A DNA stretch of 43,912 nucleotides, from positions 1 to 43,912 of the forward strand of contig VBHO01000147.1 of the NCBI GenBank assembly GCA_005882045.1, given 5' to 3'. The translations under genes and the position numbers were made by a program. Shown here in pieces: positions 32,518 through 41,221 of this stretch (within the stretch, counting starts at the first letter, position 1; each line of letters starts with the position of its first letter). The stretch comes from Chloroflexota bacterium (GTDB lineage: Bacteria; Chloroflexota; Dormibacteria; CF-121). Under the pieces are notes generated by a model. The model saw nothing but the letters and a program-made list of their open reading frames with translations, searched no databases and was not told the origin of the DNA.

Positions 32518-33264
32518 TCAGCCTGGGGTGGAAACGCTGACCCCAAGCGCTCCCAGTTCCTGACGGATCCGCCTGGCCAGGGTCACGGCGCCAGGGGTGT
32601 CGCCATGTACGCACAGGGTTCCAAACGATACTGCAAGCCGGCTGCCGTCGCTGGCGCGGACTTCACCCTTGGTGACCAAGGAGCGGACTTGCCGTGCCAC
32701 TTCCGCCGGATCGGTGATCAGCGCGCCCGGCTCGGACCGCGGCAGCAATGTGCCATCCGGACGGTAACGCCGGTCGGCAAAGGCTTCCGCCGTAAAAGGA
32801 TGGCCCACAGCGACTGCCGCCTCCCCCATCGCCGATCCGGCACGACCCACCAACCGCAGGCTTGGAGCGAAGGCGCGGATGGCCGCAACGATCGCGACCG
32901 CCAGGGCGCTATCTGTCTCTGCCTGGTTGTAGAGGGCGCCGTGCGGCTTGACGTGGTGCAGCGCAGTGCCTTCGGCACGAGCGATCGCATCGAGCGCACC
33001 AAGTTGAGGCAAGAGCAGCTCCCGGACTTCGCCCGCGGTCAGCTGCTGCGGCCGCCGACCGAAGCCTTCGCGGTCATCGAACCCTGGGTGGGCACCGACG
33101 GCAACGCCATTTCGCATGGCTATCACTACCGTTGCTCGCATGGTGCGCGCGTCACCGGCGTGAAGTCCGCAGGCGATGTTGGCGGAGCTCAGCAGTGGAA
33201 GCAGTGCCGCATCGGTTTGCGGGTCACCTTCGCCGACGTCAGCGTTCAGATCGAGCTGCCGCAC
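32518..33264 (-). CDS. pxpA: 5-oxoprolinase subunit PxpA (LamB/YcsF family)
   Basis: 248 residues from GTG 33264 (the longer frame lies over nrfD). PxpA works with PxpB and PxpC to cleave 5-oxoproline with ATP. Motifs: LDLNADVGEGDPQTDAALLP, LSSANIACGLHAGD, VAVGAHPGFDDREGFGRRPQ, LHHVKPHGALYNQAETDSAL, AEAFADRRYRPDGTLLPRSE, TLCVHGDTPGAVTLARRIR. No pxpB or pxpC is in the window. It overlaps nrfD by 19 bases and lies last in the formate dehydrogenase operon. A gene remnant follows its stop. Confidence 0.85.
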   Translation of the reverse strand: MRQLDLNADVGEGDPQTDAALLPLLSSANIACGLHAGDARTMRATVVIAMRNGVAVGAHPGFDDREGFGRRPQQLTAGEVRELLLPQLGALDAIARAEGTALHHVKPHGALYNQAETDSALAVAIVAAIRAFAPSLRLVGRAGSAMGEAAVAVGHPFTAEAFADRRYRPDGTLLPRSEPGALITDPAEVARQVRSLVTKGEVRASDGSRLAVSFGTLCVHGDTPGAVTLARRIRQELGALGVSVSTPG

Positions 33265-34292
33265 CCGCCGAGATTTTCTCCGGCCTTCGACAGGTCGAAG
33301 GATGCCGACTGGTCTTCTGACGAGTCCTTGCCGGCCTCGAAGATGCTCCAGCGTAGTGCTAGGGATCCGATCATGCTGCACATGGCCGCAGCCGTCGACA
33401 ACGATCGCACCGTGCGACTATGCCCGCGACGCGCGAAGCCATGAAGCAGGAGCGGTAGCAACCCTCCTGCGAAGACGGCGCCCAACCAGAATGGCGGGGC
33501 GAATCGACCGGTCGTCAGCGGTCGAGCGGCCTTTCCGGACTGCACGAGGTAGCCAGTGAGAATGGCCATCTCGCCGAGCGACGCCGCCGATTCGACGGTG
33601 GCAAGCCGGTGGAGGGTCGCCTCGGGCGCGCCGCGGCGCGCGGCCTGGAGGGTGACCGCGGCCGAGCCGCTCGACAACGCCGAAGCCATGAAGACGCCGC
33701 CCAGCAACCTGCTCTTCGCCCACAACGGGACATTGGTGGCGCCCAAAAGCACACCGCTATAGCCCGCGAGCGTCAAGCCGAGAAGACAGCCGGTCAGCTC
33801 GGTCAGGCGACGCGGCACGAGCCCGACCAGCGCGCGCAGGGGCCCGCGAAGCAGTCCCGTATCGGCCGCATGCAACCCGGCTCTCGCGAATGCAAGTGGC
33901 GTGAACCCGGTCAGCGTCCATGCGCCGAGATTCATCGGCGAGAGGGGCTTGAAGATACGCAGCATGTGATGAAAGCGCTCCGGTCGACCGAGGTCGCCGA
34001 TTAGCAGCGGCGCACAGGGGAGGAGGGCGGCCGCCGCGACGTAGAAGCCGTCGGCAGCGATTCGGCGGTCGTCGGCGGATCCAAACGTTTGCGCCAGCGA
34101 CGCCGTGACGAAGGCGCCGGCACCCAGCCCACCGAGCCAGAAGTAGGCGGGCACCTCCCAGGTCCATACCGGACGGCGCACGACCGGGTAGTCGTAATAG
34201 CCCGCAGTGCCCGCACTGCCCCCACCCTGACCCTCCCCCGCGAGCGGGGGAGGGGAATTTCCGTGCGGGAGAGAGAAATTGCCCCCGGTCAT
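33246..34292 (-). CDS. nrfD: NrfD/PsrC-like membrane subunit of formate dehydrogenase
   Basis: 348 residues from ATG 34292 (ATGA overlap with fdhB). A multi-spanning quinone-interacting anchor of the NrfD/PsrC family with about 8-9 hydrophobic helices (WEVPAYFWLGGLGAGAFVTA, LPCAPLLIGDLGRPERFHHM, GLTLAGYSGVLLGATNVPLW, LLGGVFMASALSSGSAAVTL, FWLGAVFAGGLLPLLLHGFA). It would pass electrons between the iron-sulphur subunit and the quinone pool. Repeat copy D (34219..34258) encodes residues about 12-25 (NSPPPLAGEGQGGGSAG), just before the first helix. The open frame upstream of 34292 is antisense/overlapping fdhB and was excluded. Confidence 0.85.
   Translation of the reverse strand: MTGGNFSLPHGNSPPPLAGEGQGGGSAGTAGYYDYPVVRRPVWTWEVPAYFWLGGLGAGAFVTASLAQTFGSADDRRIAADGFYVAAAALLPCAPLLIGDLGRPERFHHMLRIFKPLSPMNLGAWTLTGFTPLAFARAGLHAADTGLLRGPLRALVGLVPRRLTELTGCLLGLTLAGYSGVLLGATNVPLWAKSRLLGGVFMASALSSGSAAVTLQAARRGAPEATLHRLATVESAASLGEMAILTGYLVQSGKAARPLTTGRFAPPFWLGAVFAGGLLPLLLHGFARRGHSRTVRSLSTAAAMCSMIGSLALRWSIFEAGKDSSEDQSASFDLSKAGENLGGCGSSI
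34219..34258 (-). repeat. Dispersed GC-rich palindromic repeat, copy D (inside nrfD)
   Basis: Plus strand CCCCCACCCTGACCCTCCCC, then CGCGAGCGGGGGAGGGGAAT. Almost identical to copy C. The tail GTGCGGGAGAGAGA (34263..34276) resembles the degenerate second half that follows copy C, suggesting a longer element. Confidence 0.8.
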
Positions 34293-35134
34293 TGGCGGCC
34301 GCCACGAAACACGAGGGCCGCCACCATCGCGAATCCAATCCCGACGGCGGCACTCCAGCCATAGCGTTCCGCCATGGTCTTGCGCGGCAAGCGCGGGACC
34401 TCGGGCAGGTTGTAAGCCTCCGGCTTGTCGAGCAGCAGGAAGAAGGCATGCAACGGACCGACCTCCGCCGCCTCCTTTCCTTCCGGCATTCCGTAGAGGC
34501 GCGCCGTCGACTCGCCGCGTGCCTTGAGCTCGCCGAGACGCTGACGAGCCCGCTGTTGCAGTTCCTCGACGTCGCCGAACTGGATCGACGCCGTCGGACA
34601 CGACTTGGCGCAGGCCGGGGTCATGTCATCCTTCAACCGGTCGTAGCAGAGGGTGCATTTGTGGGCCGTCCCAACCTCGAATGTGCTCTCCTTCGGGACC
34701 CGGTCGATGACGCCGAAGGGGCAGGCCGGCACGCAGAAGCCACAGCCGTTACAGATGTCTTGCTGGACGTAGACCGTGTCGAATTCGGTGCGCACGAGCG
34801 CGCCGGTCGGGCACGCCTCGAGGCAAGCCGCATTGGCGCAATGCTTGCAGACGTCCGACATCATCAGCCAGCGCTGCTCCTGCCGGCTGCCGTTGGCCTT
34901 CGCCTGCTCGATGAATTGCACGTGCCGCCAGGTGGTGGCACCCAGGTGACCGGTGTTGTCGTAGCTGTTTCCGGTGATGGCAAAGCCGTCGGCGGGCAAC
35001 TGGTTCCACTGCTTGCAGGCGACTTCGCAGGCCTTGCAACCGATACAGAGGCTGGTGTCGGTGAAGAAGCCCTTCGCTTTCTTCGGCGGCGGCGGCTCCT
35101 CGAGATTCATGAGCCGCTTGTAGCCATCGATCAT
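34289..35134 (-). CDS. fdhB: Formate dehydrogenase iron-sulphur subunit
   Basis: 281 residues. Four [4Fe-4S] ligand sets: CIGCKACEVACKQW, VCKHCANAACLEACPTGALV, ICNGCGFCVPACPFGVIDRV, HKCTLCYDRLKDDMTPACAK. Near the C-terminus one hydrophobic helix (YGWSAAVGIGFAMVAALVF) anchors it, as in FdnH/FdoH. It carries electrons from FdhA to NrfD. Starts with ATGA overlap with fdhA and ends with ATGA overlap with nrfD, so the whole complex is coupled. Confidence 0.9.
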   Translation of the reverse strand: MIDGYKRLMNLEEPPPPKKAKGFFTDTSLCIGCKACEVACKQWNQLPADGFAITGNSYDNTGHLGATTWRHVQFIEQAKANGSRQEQRWLMMSDVCKHCANAACLEACPTGALVRTEFDTVYVQQDICNGCGFCVPACPFGVIDRVPKESTFEVGTAHKCTLCYDRLKDDMTPACAKSCPTASIQFGDVEELQQRARQRLGELKARGESTARLYGMPEGKEAAEVGPLHAFFLLLDKPEAYNLPEVPRLPRKTMAERYGWSAAVGIGFAMVAALVFRGGRQ

Positions 35135-38124
35135 CGCAAGCGCCCCTTTCGGAGGTTGCAGGTCAGCGCTTTGTCTTCCTGGATGTAGACGTTCGGTTCC
35201 TCGGAGAGCGCCACCAGGTCATTCGCCATGGCACCCGTGACCAGCCCTTTGTAGCCCCAGTGATAGGGCAGACCGACCTCGTGAATCAGGTTGCCGTTGT
35301 GGCGGAAGGGACGGACGCGTCGGGTGACGAGCGCCTTGCACTCGATTTGATTCCGCGGCGTCGACACGACGACCCAATCGAGATTTTCGATCCCCTTCTC
35401 GGCGGCCAGCTCGGGACTGATCTCGGCGAACATCTCCGGCATCAGCTCGCTGAGCCAGCTGTTCCACCGCGACATCGAACCCGAGGTGTACTGCTCGGTC
35501 ACGCGATAGGTCGTGACGATGTACGGATACTGCGGGTCGCCGGGTGGACTGATTGGGTTGTCCGTGCGACGGAATCGCTTGGCCACCGGGCTGTCCTGGC
35601 GCGGGTACAGATCATTGCTGAGTGGTGATTCGAGCGGTTCGTAGTGGGTGGGCAGCGGGCCGTCCTTGAGCCCGCTGGGAGCAAACAGCCAGCCGCGACC
35701 ATCGGCTTTGAGCGTGAACGGATCAGAGCCGGAGTGTAGGTCCATCCCGGTGCCCTGCCCTTTCGCTGGCGTGTCGGGCGCCTTCCCCAGCGGAAAATCG
35801 GGCACGTCGAGCCCGGTCCAGCTCCCGGCGCCGGCGTCCCACCAGACGTACTTCTTTCGCTCGGACCAGGGCTTGCCGGCCGGGTCCGCGGAAGCGCGGT
35901 TATAGAGGATGCGCCGGTTGCCAGGCCAGGCGAAACCCCACTCGGGATCGACGTAGTTTCCGGGAGTGCGGTTTCGGCGACGTGCCAGGTTCTGACCGGG
36001 CGCGGGAAACACGCCGGAATAGATCCAGACGCCGCAGGCCGTGGAGCCGTCATCCTTCAGCCGTTCGAACCCGGGGATCCGCTCGTGATCGGCGACGGTG
36101 TAGCCGTTGACTTCCATAAGGACTTTCTCGGCCGACGGCTCGTCCTGGATTCGATACTCGGGATCCGGGCGCTCCGGCAGATAGTCCCAGGTGAGGTTGC
36201 GCAATCCCTGGTCGTGCGGATTCGCCGACTCGAGGTAGAGCTCCTTCAACCGCCGGCCCAGGTGATAGAGAAACCAGAGGTCGGATCGGGCGTCGCCCGG
36301 CGGATCGACCGCCTTGTCGTGATACTGCAGGAGGCGCTGGGTGTTGGTGAAGGTGCCTTCTTTCTCACCCGGCCCGGCCGTCGGGACCAGGAAGACCTCG
36401 GTCTTGATATCGGCCGGCTTCCATCCTTCCGGCGCGGCGTACCAGAAGGCTGCGGTCTCCGTCTCGTAGAGGTCGAGCGCGACCATCCAGTCGAGCTGGG
36501 TAAGAGCCTTGCGCTGGAGCCCGGCGTGGGGACTCCCGTTTGCGGGATTCTGCCCAAAGACGACAAAGCCTTTGACCTTGCCGTCCGCCATCGCGGCCGA
36601 GGTCGAGACATGCGAGTGATCGCCCGTCAGCTTGGGAATCCACTGATAGCCGTACTCGTTCTCTTTCCGGGCCTCGTCGCCGTACCACGCCCTCAAGAGG
36701 GAGACCACGAATTTCGGCAGGTTCGACCAGTAGCCGCCCCGGACGAGCGACTCACGCATGTATTGCTCGAGCGTGTCATCGCCCCTGATGACCGCCGGGT
36801 GTGGCAGGTAGCCGGGCAGCAGGTCGAACAGCGTGGGCACGTCGGTCGATCCCTGAATCGACGCGTGGCCGCGCAGCGCCATGATCCCACCGCCCGGCCG
36901 GCCGATGTTGCCCAGCAGCAGCTGCAGGATGCCGGCGGCCCGAATGATCTGGGCGCCGTAGCTCTGCTGGGTCCAGCCTACCGCGTAACAGATCGCACTG
37001 GTCCGCTCGCGCCCAGAGTTTTTCGTCAGGACCTCGGCCACCTGGAGAAAGAGCTCTTTCGGCGAGCCGCACACGCGCTCCACCATCTCGGGCGTGTAGC
37101 GCGCATAGTGGCGCTTGAGGATCTGGAACACGCAGCGCGGGTGCTGCAGCGTTTCGTCGCGAGCCGGTCCGTGCGGCGGCCCCGCATAGGACCAGCTGGC
37201 GTTGTCGTAGCTGCCCGACTGCGGATCGTAGCCGGAGAACAGGCCGCCGTTGTCTTCGGCATCGACGTAGTCACCGCTGACGATCGTCGACGCATTCGTA
37301 TAGGCGAGCACGTATTCCTTGAACCATTGGTCGTGCGTCAGCACGTAGTTGATGAGCCCGCCGAGAAATGCGATGTCACTGCCGGATCGGATAGGCACGT
37401 ACAGGTTCGCGGTGGCGGAGGTGCGTGTAAAGCGCGGATCGACGTGGATGATGGTGGCCCCTTTCTCACGGGCCTTCATCGGCCAGCGATAGCCGACCGG
37501 GTGGTTCTCGGCCATGTTGCTGCCCATGATCAGGATGGCATCTGCGTTGGCGAGGTCTTGCTGGAAGGTGGTCGCCCCACCTCGTCCGAAGCTTGTCCCC
37601 AGACCGGGGACGGTGGAGCTATGTCATATTCGCGCCTGGTTTTCGATCGAGACGACGCCCAGGCCGCCGCTGAACAGCTTCTTGATCAGGTAGTTCTCTT
37701 CGATGTCCATCGTCGCCCCGCCCAGCGTCGCAATCGCCGTCGTCTGGTTGACGAGCTTGCCCTCAGCGGTGCGCTCGACGAAGGTGGCGTCGCGCGTTTC
37801 CTTGATAAGGGTCGCGATGCGGTCCATCGCCCACTCGAGCGGCCGGTCTTCCCAGTGGTCCGAGTAGGGCGCGCGGTATCGCACCGTGGTTACCCGGTTG
37901 GGGTTGACCACATATTGAAAGGTTGAGGCACCCTTCGGGCACAACGTGCCTTCGTTGATGGGCGAGGCCGGGTTCCCCTCGATGTCGATGATCCGCTTGT
38001 CCCTGACGTAGACCAGCTGGCTGCATCCGACCGCGCAATAAGGACAAACGGAGGCGACCGCCTTGTCGGCGCGGCGAGTGCGGGGTTCCTTTTCGATCGA
38101 TTCGCGCGACACCGGCTGGGCCAA
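35131..38124 (-). CDS. fdhA: Selenocysteine-containing formate dehydrogenase catalytic subunit
   Basis: 998 codons including a stop, with one in-frame TGA (37626..37624) decoded as selenocysteine, Sec167, in QARI-Sec-HSSTVPG. The frame is continuous on both sides. [4Fe-4S] Cys27, 30, 34 and 62 (VCPYCAVGC...LCPKG); IMGSNMAENHPVGYRW; GNIGRPGGGIMALRGHASIQ; C-terminal MGD-binding domain (KALVTRRVRPFRHNGNLIHE, GLPYHWGYKGLV). Mo/W-bis-MGD enzyme, formate to CO2. Start TTG 38124 with TAGGAGG upstream. The N-terminus (MAQPVSRESIEKEPRTRRAD) has no Tat signal, unlike FdnG, so the subunit may face the cytoplasm. Feeds FdhB and NrfD. SECIS: separate entry. Confidence 0.9.
37595..37626 (-). ncRNA. SECIS element for selenocysteine insertion in fdhA
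   Basis: After the UGA the minus strand reads 18 bases, then the loop GGUCU. The hairpin stem is GUCCCC/GGGGAC (37611..37606 with 37600..37595), loop at 37605..37601. E. coli fdhF has the same GGUCU loop at the same 18-base distance after its UGA. A lower AGCU/AGCU pairing is possible. SelB and tRNA-Sec genes are not in the window. Confidence 0.85.
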
Positions 38125-38253
38125 AATGCGCCTCCTACAGGTCGCGTGCCGCCCTATCTCGCTCGCCTTTCCACACCGGGGCTCGCTATTTAGCCAGTAT
38201 ATGGACGCCCCTCGAGCCGGCGCCACCGTAACCTGAGGCCGTAGGTAAGGGCG

Positions 38254-38376
38254 ATGAAACGCGCAGTCGTTTTCGTGGTGAGCTTGATGCTGCTGGTCGG
38301 TGGCATTGCCGGCTGCGGATCTTCGAACGGCTCCGGCTCGGGCGACACCTCGAGCACCTCGCGGCCCGGCTACTAA
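38254..38376 (+). CDS. Small lipoprotein (40 residues)
   Basis: MKRAVVFVVSLMLLVGGIAG, then Cys21 and a Ser/Gly-rich tail (CGSSNGSGSGDTSSTSRPGY). GIAGC is a good lipobox, so the mature part is only 20 residues, tethered to the membrane. Start ATG 38254 with AAGGG close upstream; TAGGTA six bases before the ATG could also serve a leaderless transcript. Precedes the DUF1800-DUF1501 pair, divergent from fdhA. No family recognised. Confidence 0.6.
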   Translation: MKRAVVFVVSLMLLVGGIAGCGSSNGSGSGDTSSTSRPGY

Positions 38377-38472
38377 GCGATCTGAGCCGCCGCCGGAGCG
38401 GGTGGCGAACCGCCGTTGAACCTTCTAAGGGGCCTCTCAGGGCCGGTTCACACCGCGGCCATAGCCTTACCT

Positions 38473-39939
38473 ATGAATATGGACGACGCCGCGCCGACAC
38501 CGACGTCCGCGACGAGATCACTGCCGATCTGGCGGCGGCCGGTGTCACGCCGAGCGGTGCTGGCCACCGGCGCAGCCGGGGCCGGGGCGGCCGCGCTGGC
38601 CGTTCTCTGGAAGGGCGCCGACCTGACGCAGATCCTGAACCGAGTGCGGGATCTGACGCATGACTACCAGGGCGCCCTGAGCAACCCGCGCGTTCGGGCG
38701 GCGCACCTGCTGCGCCGGGCCGGCTTCGGCGGCACCGGGCAGGAGGTCGACCGGCTCGCCGCCATGACCACCACGGACATGGCGCAGTCACTGCTGGACT
38801 ACCAGCAGACGTCGAATGCCACGCTCGACGGACAGCTGCCAACGCTGGACCTTAGCTCGGCCAAGGGACCAAATCCGGGCGCGGTCCAAGCCTGGTGGCT
38901 GCAACGGATGGTGCAGACGGCGCGGCCGCTGGAAGAGAAGATGACCCTCTTCTGGCACGGTCTGCTGACCAGCGGACTCGACAAAGCCGGTCCGGGTCAG
39001 ATGTACGTGCAGAACGAGCTGTTTCGGAAGATGGCGCTCGCCAACTTCGATGATTTGCTCAAGGCGGTGTCGAAAGATCCGGCGATGATGATCTACCTCG
39101 ACACCGAGACCAACCGCAAGGGCAAGCCCAACGAGAACTACGCCCGCGAGCTGATGGAGCTCTTCACGACCGGCATCGGGCATTACACCGAGGACGATGT
39201 CCGCGAGTCCGCCCGGGCATTCACCGGCTGGACGCTTCAAGGCGGCAAGCAAGTGCGCTACACGATGCAGTCGGCCTTCATCCCGCGCTACTTCGACGGC
39301 GGGCAGAAGACCTTCATGGGCAAGACCGGCAACTTCACCGGCGACGACATCGTGGAGATACTGGTGCCGCTGCGGGCAACCGCCGAGCGCCTCTCCACGC
39401 GACTCTTCAGCTTCTTCGCCTACCAGAACCCAGAGCCGGAGATCGTGCATCACCTGGCCAACACCTTCCAGCAATCGCATTACAACGTGGGGGCGGTTGT
39501 CCGCGAAATCTTCAGCATGGACGCCTTCTATTCCGCGAAGGCATATCGTGCGCTGGTCAAGAGCCCGGCCGAACTGACGGCCCAGACCCTGCGCGCAACC
39601 GGCGCCGATGCGCGGGCGTACCTGGCGGCGGCCAACGCGATGGCGCCGATGGGCCAGGTGCTCTTCTATCCGCCGAACGTGGCCGGCTGGCCAGGCGGCG
39701 CCTCGTGGATCAACAGCTCGACGTTGCTGAACCGCCTCAACTTCGCCAACGCGGCGGCGCGACGCGCACCGATGTCGTCGCCCGCGCAGACCGGCGACCA
39801 GCTGACGGCCACCCTGGTTGACGGCAACATCACAGGCAACACGCGCGATGGCTTGCAGGCCTTTGCGGCCGCCCATCCGGACGACCACGCCGGCCTCCTG
39901 TTCATGACGATGGCGACGCCGGAGTTTCAACTGAACTGA
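38473..39939 (+). CDS. DUF1800 family Tat-exported protein
   Basis: 488 residues from ATG 38473 (MNMDDAAPTPTSATRSLPIW; TAGCCT five bases upstream, no SD). A Tat signal is seen: PVSRRAVLATGAAGAGAAAL. DUF1800 core: NPRVRAAHLLRRAGFGGTGQ, EEKMTLFWHGLLTSGLDKAG, MIYLDTETNRKGKPNENYAR, ELMELFTTGIGHYTEDDVRE, ARAFTGWTLQGGKQV, VLFYPPNVAGWPGGASWINS. Such proteins almost always neighbour a DUF1501 protein, as here (39955). Their function is unestablished; a role at the cell surface is assumed. Exported to the outer face. Confidence 0.85.
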   Translation: MNMDDAAPTPTSATRSLPIWRRPVSRRAVLATGAAGAGAAALAVLWKGADLTQILNRVRDLTHDYQGALSNPRVRAAHLLRRAGFGGTGQEVDRLAAMTTTDMAQSLLDYQQTSNATLDGQLPTLDLSSAKGPNPGAVQAWWLQRMVQTARPLEEKMTLFWHGLLTSGLDKAGPGQMYVQNELFRKMALANFDDLLKAVSKDPAMMIYLDTETNRKGKPNENYARELMELFTTGIGHYTEDDVRESARAFTGWTLQGGKQVRYTMQSAFIPRYFDGGQKTFMGKTGNFTGDDIVEILVPLRATAERLSTRLFSFFAYQNPEPEIVHHLANTFQQSHYNVGAVVREIFSMDAFYSAKAYRALVKSPAELTAQTLRATGADARAYLAAANAMAPMGQVLFYPPNVAGWPGGASWINSSTLLNRLNFANAAARRAPMSSPAQTGDQLTATLVDGNITGNTRDGLQAFAAAHPDDHAGLLFMTMATPEFQLN

Positions 39940-39954
39940 TGGAGATGAGCACTC

Positions 39955-41202
39955 ATGTTTAGCCGCCGCGACTTCATGAAGCAGGGCCTGCTGCCGGTGT
40001 TTGCCGGGTCGGCCGTGCCGAGCATCTTCGCCAACGGCCTGGCAGCCGCCGCCGCGGACTCGCCCCAGGCCACCCCCAACGGCCGGATCCTCGTGCTGGT
40101 TCAGCTGGCGGGCGGCAACGACGGCCTCAACACCCTGATCCCTTTCCAGGACGGCGCTTACCACGACGCCCGGCCAACGCTGCGCCAGGACACGGGTGTG
40201 CTGACACTCAACAACCAACTCGGCCTGCATCCGAACCTCAAGGGGCTCAAGGCCAGCTGGGACGCGGGGCAGCTCGCCATCGTGCAGGGTGTCGGGTATC
40301 CAAGCCCCAACCTGTCGCACTTCGCCTCCATGTCGATCTGGGAGACCGCCAGCGTGCAGGGCGGCATCGGCGACGGCTGGCTGGGACGCTACCTCAATTA
40401 CCTCGACAAGGTCGGCGAGAGTCCGAACCACGCGCTCGAAGGCGTGAGCGCCGGTTCACTGGTGCCGCCGGAACTGCGCTCGAAGACGCCAGTCACGGCG
40501 CTCCAGTCGCTCAGCACCTTCCGCCTGCAGCCGGTCAACGAGCACGGCACCCAGGTCGACGTGGAGAACCCGCTGATGAAGTTCTACGGCGCATTCAAGA
40601 CGGCCGGCCCAGCGCCGTTTGGGGCCCTGCTCGACACCACGTTGCAGGAAGCGCTGCAAGCGTCGCACGCCTTGCAGGCGACCGATGCGACCTACCAGCC
40701 CAAGGCCACCTATCCGGCGAAGAGCCCAATCGCCAGCTCGCTCAAGCTGGTGGCGGAAACGATCGTGTCAGGACTGGGGGTGCGCGTGGCCCACGTCACC
40801 CTGGGCGGGTTCGACAACCACGCCCGGGAGAAGCCGGTCCACGACAAGCTGCTGCTCGGCCGCGACCAGGCGGTCGCCGCATTCATGCAAGACCTGGCGG
40901 GCCACGGCTACGGCGACAAGGTGCTCGTCATGACCTGGTCGGAGTTCGGACGGCGGGTGAAAGAAAATGGCAGCGCCGGGACCGACCACGGCACCGCCGC
41001 GCCGATGTTCCTGCTGGGTGCACCGGTGAAGGGCGGTCTCTACGGCCAGCAGCCGAGCCTGGCCGATCTCGACAACGGGAACCTCAAGTTCACCACCGAC
41101 TTCCGTTCGGTGTATGCGTCCGTGCTGCAGGGCTACCTCAACGCGCCAGCGTCGGAGCTGCTGGGTGGCAACTACGAAATCCTCCCGCTGCTCAAGGCAT
41201 AG
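39955..41202 (+). CDS. DUF1501 family Tat-exported protein
   Basis: 415 residues. Tat signal MFSRRDFMKQGLLPVFAGSA. Core motifs of the DUF1501 (sulfatase-like fold) family: RILVLVQLAGGNDGLNTLIP, RPTLRQDTGVLTLN, AIVQGVGYPSPNLSHFASMS, HVTLGGFDNHAREK, VLVMTWSEFGRRVKENGSAG, TDHGTAAPMFLLGAPVKGGL. It shares the alkaline-phosphatase-like fold of sulfatases. Substrate and activity are unknown. SD GGAGATGAG upstream. 15 bases downstream of the DUF1800 gene. Confidence 0.85.
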   Translation: MFSRRDFMKQGLLPVFAGSAVPSIFANGLAAAAADSPQATPNGRILVLVQLAGGNDGLNTLIPFQDGAYHDARPTLRQDTGVLTLNNQLGLHPNLKGLKASWDAGQLAIVQGVGYPSPNLSHFASMSIWETASVQGGIGDGWLGRYLNYLDKVGESPNHALEGVSAGSLVPPELRSKTPVTALQSLSTFRLQPVNEHGTQVDVENPLMKFYGAFKTAGPAPFGALLDTTLQEALQASHALQATDATYQPKATYPAKSPIASSLKLVAETIVSGLGVRVAHVTLGGFDNHAREKPVHDKLLLGRDQAVAAFMQDLAGHGYGDKVLVMTWSEFGRRVKENGSAGTDHGTAAPMFLLGAPVKGGLYGQQPSLADLDNGNLKFTTDFRSVYASVLQGYLNAPASELLGGNYEILPLLKA

Positions 41203-41209
41203 TCACCGC

Positions 41210-41215
41210 TAGCAT
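41210..41215 (+). promoter_or_regulatory. Putative leaderless -10 element of the lactonase-like gene
   Basis: TAGCAT, six bases, then GTG 41222; no SD. It starts within eight bases of the DUF1501 stop, so a separate transcript is possible. Confidence 0.5.
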
Positions 41216-41221
41216 CAGGGC

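Noticed and set aside
31935-32546. Minus-strand ORF across the 32 kb gap
   Set aside because: Arg/Pro-rich, spans the 60-residue gene on the opposite strand with its strong SD and TM segment; no domain seen.
36061-36080. tRNA-like GTTCGAACCC motif
   Set aside because: Lies within the fdhA coding frame and has no cloverleaf partner sequences.
37527-37623. Treating fdhA as two genes split by a nonsense TGA
   Set aside because: The frame is identical on both sides, the position matches the Sec residue of known formate dehydrogenases, and a SECIS hairpin follows directly.
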